DNA from: Deltaproteobacteria bacterium UBA4427
Lineage (GTDB): Bacteria; Myxococcota_A; UBA9160; UBA4427
DNA length: 10,122 bases
Direction of reading: 5' to 3'
Assembly: GCA_002390675.1 (NCBI GenBank)
Contig: DGPZ01000201.1
Location: 1 to 10,122 of the forward strand
The notes beneath the pieces are model-generated. The model did no database searches. It saw only the letters and a list, made by a program, of their open reading frames with translations, and was not told the origin of the DNA. The position numbers were made by a program, and so were the translations under genes. Shown one piece after another: positions 6,812 to 10,122 of the stretch. Positions within the stretch are counted from its first letter, which is position 1. Each line of letters opens with the position of its first letter.

Positions 6812-7138
6812 ATGCCAGCAAAAAGCAAGAAGAGCACCCCGTCGAAGGCGAAGCCGGATGACGGCGTAGAAGCCCAGACAGTCTCGCTTTCTTTCGAAGG
6901 CGCCCTAGAGCAGCTCGAAACGACTGTGGGACGACTCGAAGAAGGCGAGATGCCTTTGGAGGAAGCCCTCGAGCTCTTCGAGACGGGCGTCGCACTTTCA
7001 CGAAAATGTACGGCGACCCTTGAGGCCGCGGAAAAACGGATCGAAATTCTGGTCGCGAACCGGGATGGGGATAGTACGCAGTCTTTCGAGACGGACGGTC
7101 TTCTCGAAGACGATGATGAGGATTCGTTCGGCGGTTAA
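6812..7138 (+). CDS. xseB: Exodeoxyribonuclease VII small subunit
   Basis: XseB is the small helical subunit of exonuclease VII; several copies bind the coiled region of XseA. From ATG 6812 the product is 108 residues. After a Lys-rich start (MPAKSKKSTPSKAK) comes the family core at about 27-81: SFEGALEQLETTVGRLEEG, then MPLEEALELFETGVALSRK and LEAAEKRIEIL. A short acidic tail (EDDDEDSFGG) closes it. The frame is also open back to an ATG at 6707, adding 35 residues. I prefer 6812 because the extra segment has no family similarity, uses AGG arginine codons that the neighbours use sparingly, and would begin almost at the predicted transcription start. The ribosome binding site for 6812 is poor (GAGG only 3 bases away), so the start is uncertain. 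It lies 245 bases after xseA and 51 bases before ispA. Confidence 0.88.
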   Translation: MPAKSKKSTPSKAKPDDGVEAQTVSLSFEGALEQLETTVGRLEEGEMPLEEALELFETGVALSRKCTATLEAAEKRIEILVANRDGDSTQSFETDGLLEDDDEDSFGG

Positions 7139-7177
7139 TTAATCGATCGAATGCAGGCCTCCCGCGAGTCGCGGGGC

Positions 7178-7184
7178 AAGGAAG
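7178..7184 (+). promoter_or_regulatory. Ribosome binding site that favours the ispA start at 7190
   Basis: AAGGAAG ends 5 bases before the GTG at 7190, with its AAGGA core 7 bases away. The competing upstream ATG at 7151 is preceded by TTAATTAATCGATCGA, which has no Shine-Dalgarno-like sequence. The 13 residues between the two starts (MQASRESRGKEER) are charged and lack family similarity. Confidence 0.55.
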
Positions 7185-7189
7185 AGCGA

Positions 7190-8056
7190 GTGGATGTCGA
7201 TGCGTACATGGCGGAACGAATTCCGCTCGTAGACCACGCCATCGAGGCACGTCTTGCGCTTCTGTCGGAGACGCCGGAATCCTTGCAGGGCGCTATGCGC
7301 CACCTGATCTTCCCGGGCGGGAAACGATTGCGTCCGGTCTTCGCGCTCGCCGCGGCGGAAGCTGTCGGCGGACCCGCTAACGCGGCTTTGCCTCTTGGCG
7401 TTGCCGTTGAACTGGTCCACACCTATTCGCTCGTCCACGACGATCTTCCGTGCATGGACGACGACGATTCGCGGCGCGGCCGACCGACCGTGCATGTTGC
7501 GTTTGACGAGGCGACTGCAGTCTTGGCCGGGGACGCTTTGTTGACCGAGGCGTTCGCTGTGCTGGCGGATGGGGTCGGATCGGACGCTGAGGCGCAGATT
7601 CGGCTCGGAGTTGTTACCAAGCTTGCTCTAGCGGCTGGGGCCCAGGGACTCGTGGGCGGGCAGGTTGATGATCTCACTTTCGAAGCATTAGGCGAAGCTG
7701 GAAGTGGATCGGGAACCGATGCGACTTGGCTTGCCTCTATTCACGCGCGCAAGACGGCAGCGCTTTTTCAGGCGGCGATCGTCGGCGGGGCCTTACTTGC
7801 CGGCGCGAACGAAGGCCAGTGTTCACGACTCGACGCTTTTGCGCGGGATGTGGGGATCGGGTTTCAGATTGCGGATGACGTGCTCGACGCGGACTCCGAG
7901 GAAGCGGCGAGTATTTTGCGCTTGCAGGGAATTGATGACGCGAAGGATGGGGCAGAGGCGCTCCTAGTGCGCGCCTTGGGTCGAATCGAAGGCTGGGGCG
8001 AGGCGGCGGAACCGCTGCGTAGCTTGGCGCGGTTTGCGATTCGGAGACAGCGATGA
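7190..8056 (+). CDS. ispA: Farnesyl diphosphate synthase (short-chain polyprenyl synthase)
   Basis: This cytoplasmic enzyme joins dimethylallyl diphosphate with two isopentenyl diphosphates to give farnesyl diphosphate, which feeds undecaprenyl and quinone side-chain synthesis. From GTG 7190 the product is 288 residues (E. coli IspA is 299). It has GGKRLRP at about 43-49, the first Asp-rich motif DDLPCMD at 84-90 (the bacterial DDxxxxD form) with RRGRPT after it, AGDALL at 113-118, GGQVDD at 156-161, HARKTAALF at 185-193 and the second motif DDVLD at 229-233. Tyr79, five residues before the first motif, matches E. coli IspA and fits a C15 product. After DDVLD the usual GKxxGKDxxxxKxT-like stretch is missing and the chain goes straight to ASILRLQG, a probable deletion of about 15 residues. 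ATG 7151 is the alternative start. The gene overlaps dxs by 4 bases, joining two isoprenoid enzymes. A geranyl or geranylgeranyl synthase cannot be excluded. Confidence 0.9.
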   Translation: MDVDAYMAERIPLVDHAIEARLALLSETPESLQGAMRHLIFPGGKRLRPVFALAAAEAVGGPANAALPLGVAVELVHTYSLVHDDLPCMDDDDSRRGRPTVHVAFDEATAVLAGDALLTEAFAVLADGVGSDAEAQIRLGVVTKLALAAGAQGLVGGQVDDLTFEALGEAGSGSGTDATWLASIHARKTAALFQAAIVGGALLAGANEGQCSRLDAFARDVGIGFQIADDVLDADSEEAASILRLQGIDDAKDGAEALLVRALGRIEGWGEAAEPLRSLARFAIRRQR

Positions 8057-10071
8057 GTGACGAGAACCAGCCTCCTTCTATGCCTCCTTCGACGCCTCCC
8101 TCGACGCCTCCTTCGACGACGGGCACGACGCCTGTGCCTGACGTGAGGGCACCCGCCTCAGAGGAATCGGAGCGACCGCTTCTTTACGGGATCGAACGGC
8201 CCTCTGACTTGCGCAAGCTTGGACGCGATCAAGTTGAAGAGGTCGCGGATGATATTAGGCAGGAGATCCTCTCCCGGGTTTCGCAGACCGGCGGGCATTT
8301 GGCTTCGAGTCTCGGGGCCGTCGAGCTGATCACGGCGATTCACTACGTATTCGATACGCCGACCGACCGACTGATCCTCGACGTTGGTCATCAAGGCTAC
8401 CCGCACAAGATGCTGACGGGCCGCCGAGAAGATTTCGAGACCATCGGCCAGCGCGGCGGCATGTCGAAATTCCTGCGCCGAACAGAATCGGAACACGATC
8501 ACTTCGGAGCTGGACACGCGGGCACCTCGATTTCCTCAGCGCTCGGCATGGCGCGCGCGAAGATGCATCAAGGCGAAGACGGCGTGGTGATCGCGCTGAT
8601 CGGCGATGGCTCCATGACCGCCGGCATGGCCTTTGAAGCGCTCAACCACGCAGGCGATCTTGGCGAAAAAAATCTGATCGTTGTGCTGAATGACAATGAG
8701 ATGTCGATCGATCCCAACGTCGGCGCACTGTCCTCTTACCTTTCGCGCAAACTCTCTGCTCCGATGGTGCGTCGCATGAAGGGGTGGGCTCGCGAATTTC
8801 TTTCGGGCATGCCCGGCGACATGCTGCATTGGGCGCGCAAAGCAGAAGAATCCCTCAAGGTCTTTTTCTCACCCGGCTTGTTATTCGAAGCTCTTGGCTT
8901 TCGTTATGTCGGTCCCATACAAGGCCACCGCATGGACATCGTCCTCGAGACCTTCGAGAACGTGAAACAGATGGTGGCGGACGGTTCCGGCCCTGTTCTC
9001 ATTCATGCGATTACCGAGAAGGGCCACGGCTACGGCCCCGCCGAGGCGGATCCTCTCAAGTATCACGGCGTTGGTCAGTTTGATGTCGATTCCGGAAAGT
9101 TCGCGGCCAAAAAAAAGGCGCATCCGACGTACACGAACGTTTTCTCAGATACGCTGATTCAGATGGCGCGGGATGATGAACGCATCGTCGCGATTACCGC
9201 GGCGATGGCCTCAGGAACCGGCCTCGACCGTTTCCAGCGTGCTTTGCCCAAGCGATTCTACGATGTCGGAATTGCGGAGCAGCATGCGGTCACCTTCGCC
9301 GCGGGACTCGCCGCCGAAGGCATGAAGCCCGTGGCAGCGATCTACTCGACATTCTTGCAGCGCGCCTACGATCAAGTCGTGCACGATGTTTGTCTTCAGA
9401 ACCTCGACGTGACCTTTGCCCTCGACCGGGCAGGGCTCGTTGGTGCTGATGGTGCGACTCATCAGGGGCTCTTTGATTTTGCTTATCTCCGCATGTTGCC
9501 TAACGCGGTCGTGATGGCTCCGAAGGACGAGAACGAACTGCAGCATCTTTTGGCGACCGCGATCCAATACCCCGGCCCCGCGGCAATTCGTTTCCCGCGT
9601 GGCTCTGGGATTGGCGCGGCACTTGATCCCGACGTAAAAGAGATAGTACTCGGCGAAGCGGAATTGCTTCGAGATGGCGACGATGCGGCGATTTTGGCGA
9701 TCGGCAACACTGTTCATCCGGCGCTCGAAGCCGCGGGAGAACTCGCGGCGGACGGTATATCGAGCGCGGTCCTGAACGCGCGCTTCGTGAAGCCTTTGGA
9801 TCGGGAGCGAATTCTCGACCTCGCAGGTCGCGTTAAGGTTTTGATCACGGTGGAAGAGCATGGTGCCATGGGTGGTTTCGGAAGTGCGGTCCTTGAGCTT
9901 CTCGCGGAAGAGGGCGTGGTGATGCCGGTTCGCATTTTGGGTATCCCGGACGAACTGATCGAGCACGGCGAGTCGGCCGCAACTCTCGGCATCGCGCAGA
10001 TCGATATGCAGCGTGCCGTTCGCGGGCTGCTCTCCGAATCCCGCGGCGCGGACGCGACGCGCGGCGACTAA
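8053..10071 (+). CDS. dxs: 1-deoxy-D-xylulose-5-phosphate synthase
   Basis: Dxs condenses pyruvate and glyceraldehyde 3-phosphate, using thiamine diphosphate and magnesium, into DXP, the first and flux-setting step of the MEP isoprenoid pathway. The 672-residue product has the expected features: His82 in GGHLASSLG, ILDVGHQGYPHKMLTGRR at 108-125, the thiamine diphosphate motif GDGSMTAGMAFEALNHAGD at 184-202 with NDNEMSID at 213-220, YHGVGQFD at 337-344, the catalytic Glu409 in DVGIAEQHAVTFAAGLA, and YSTFLQRAYDQVVHD at 431-445. The C-terminal transketolase domain ends normally. The protein is about 50 residues longer than E. coli Dxs, mostly from a Pro/Ser/Thr-rich N-terminal extension (about residues 1-45) with PPST repeats. 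The ATG at 8053 overlaps the ispA stop. No nearer start with a better ribosome binding site stands out, so the extension is probably translated. Confidence 0.97.
   Translation: MSDENQPPSMPPSTPPSTPPSTTGTTPVPDVRAPASEESERPLLYGIERPSDLRKLGRDQVEEVADDIRQEILSRVSQTGGHLASSLGAVELITAIHYVFDTPTDRLILDVGHQGYPHKMLTGRREDFETIGQRGGMSKFLRRTESEHDHFGAGHAGTSISSALGMARAKMHQGEDGVVIALIGDGSMTAGMAFEALNHAGDLGEKNLIVVLNDNEMSIDPNVGALSSYLSRKLSAPMVRRMKGWAREFLSGMPGDMLHWARKAEESLKVFFSPGLLFEALGFRYVGPIQGHRMDIVLETFENVKQMVADGSGPVLIHAITEKGHGYGPAEADPLKYHGVGQFDVDSGKFAAKKKAHPTYTNVFSDTLIQMARDDERIVAITAAMASGTGLDRFQRALPKRFYDVGIAEQHAVTFAAGLAAEGMKPVAAIYSTFLQRAYDQVVHDVCLQNLDVTFALDRAGLVGADGATHQGLFDFAYLRMLPNAVVMAPKDENELQHLLATAIQYPGPAAIRFPRGSGIGAALDPDVKEIVLGEAELLRDGDDAAILAIGNTVHPALEAAGELAADGISSAVLNARFVKPLDRERILDLAGRVKVLITVEEHGAMGGFGSAVLELLAEEGVVMPVRILGIPDELIEHGESAATLGIAQIDMQRAVRGLLSESRGADATRGD
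8071..8118 (+). repeat. Four tandem 12-bp repeats in the 5' end of dxs
   Basis: Four consecutive units of the form CCTCCTTCGACG are seen: the first ends in TATG, two match CCTCCTTCGACG exactly, and one has a single C for T change. They encode PPSM, PPST, PPST and PPST. The unit length is a multiple of three, so gain or loss of copies keeps the dxs frame. Confidence 0.8.
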
Positions 10072-10072
10072 C

Positions 10073-10122
10073 GTGGCTGACGGCCCCGGAGAAGCGAAGC
10101 CCGCGCCTGCAAAGAAAGCGAG
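10073..10122 (+). CDS. Start of an unidentified gene downstream of dxs (truncated by window)
   Basis: A GTG one base after the dxs stop opens a frame that runs off the window: MADGPGEAKPAPAKKA plus a partial codon. Spacing and strand fit the tight packing seen elsewhere here. The Lys/Ala/Pro-rich opening is low in complexity and identifies nothing. In related genomes dxs is often followed by tlyA (an S4-domain rRNA methyltransferase), which is a guess from gene order only. Confidence 0.4.
   Translation, partial: MADGPGEAKPAPAKKA

Noticed and set aside
6417..7250. Long reverse-strand open frame (277 codons) across xseA, the gap and xseB
   Set aside because: The product is Arg/Pro/Ser-rich with no motif, and it covers parts of xseA, xseB and ispA whose + strand products are clearly conserved. 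It is the kind of antisense frame common in GC-rich DNA.
9211..9966. Reverse-strand open frame (251 codons) inside dxs
   Set aside because: It lies wholly within the conserved dxs coding sequence, and its product shows no recognisable domain.
1..10122. Mobile element, CRISPR, tRNA or defence system
   Set aside because: I looked for transposase or integrase motifs, terminal inverted repeats, spaced direct repeats and cloverleaf tRNA ends and saw none. All identified genes are conserved housekeeping genes in a familiar order.

Overview
This window looks like chromosome from a GC-rich, Gram-negative, deltaproteobacterial-type organism (Desulfobacterota, Myxococcota or a related lineage; the phylum is inferred, not shown). 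The grounds are the gene order ftsE-ftsX-envC-like-ctpA-xseA-xseB-ispA-dxs, two exported proteins with Sec-type signal peptides suited to a periplasm, and frequent GTG/TTG starts. All real genes lie on the + strand and are packed closely. I see no transposase, integrase, tRNA, rRNA, CRISPR array or phage gene.

Layout. Positions 2-511 hold the 3' end of an unrecognised gene. A 222-base gap (512-733) follows and carries three tandem 9-bp CTAG-containing repeats. Then comes a cell-envelope block: ftsE, ftsX and an EnvC-like LytM protein, each pair overlapping by 4 bases. After a 232-base gap comes a CtpA-type periplasmic S41 protease (ctpA), followed almost immediately by xseA (exonuclease VII large subunit). 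A 245-base gap after xseA holds a hairpin just past the stop and a good sigma70-like promoter candidate, suggesting a new transcription unit: xseB, ispA and dxs, with ispA and dxs overlapping by 4 bases. One base after dxs a further reading frame begins and runs off the window.

How the genes fit together. FtsE (ATPase) and FtsX (membrane subunit) form a division-associated ABC complex that, in known systems, works a periplasmic EnvC-type protein to switch on peptidoglycan amidases. Here the EnvC-like protein is in the same operon and lacks LytM zinc ligands, as E. coli EnvC does, so it is probably an activator and not an enzyme. CtpA probably trims periplasmic proteins. XseA and XseB form exonuclease VII. 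Dxs starts the MEP isoprenoid pathway and IspA makes farnesyl diphosphate, a precursor of the undecaprenyl carrier used in cell-wall synthesis.

I do not find an undescribed multi-gene system. The points worth a second look are local: an apparent deletion in IspA after its second Asp-rich motif, a two-cysteine insertion in the CtpA PDZ domain, the 9-bp repeats before ftsE, the split of xseA from xseB, a Pro-Ser-Thr repeat extension on Dxs, and the unknown first gene.
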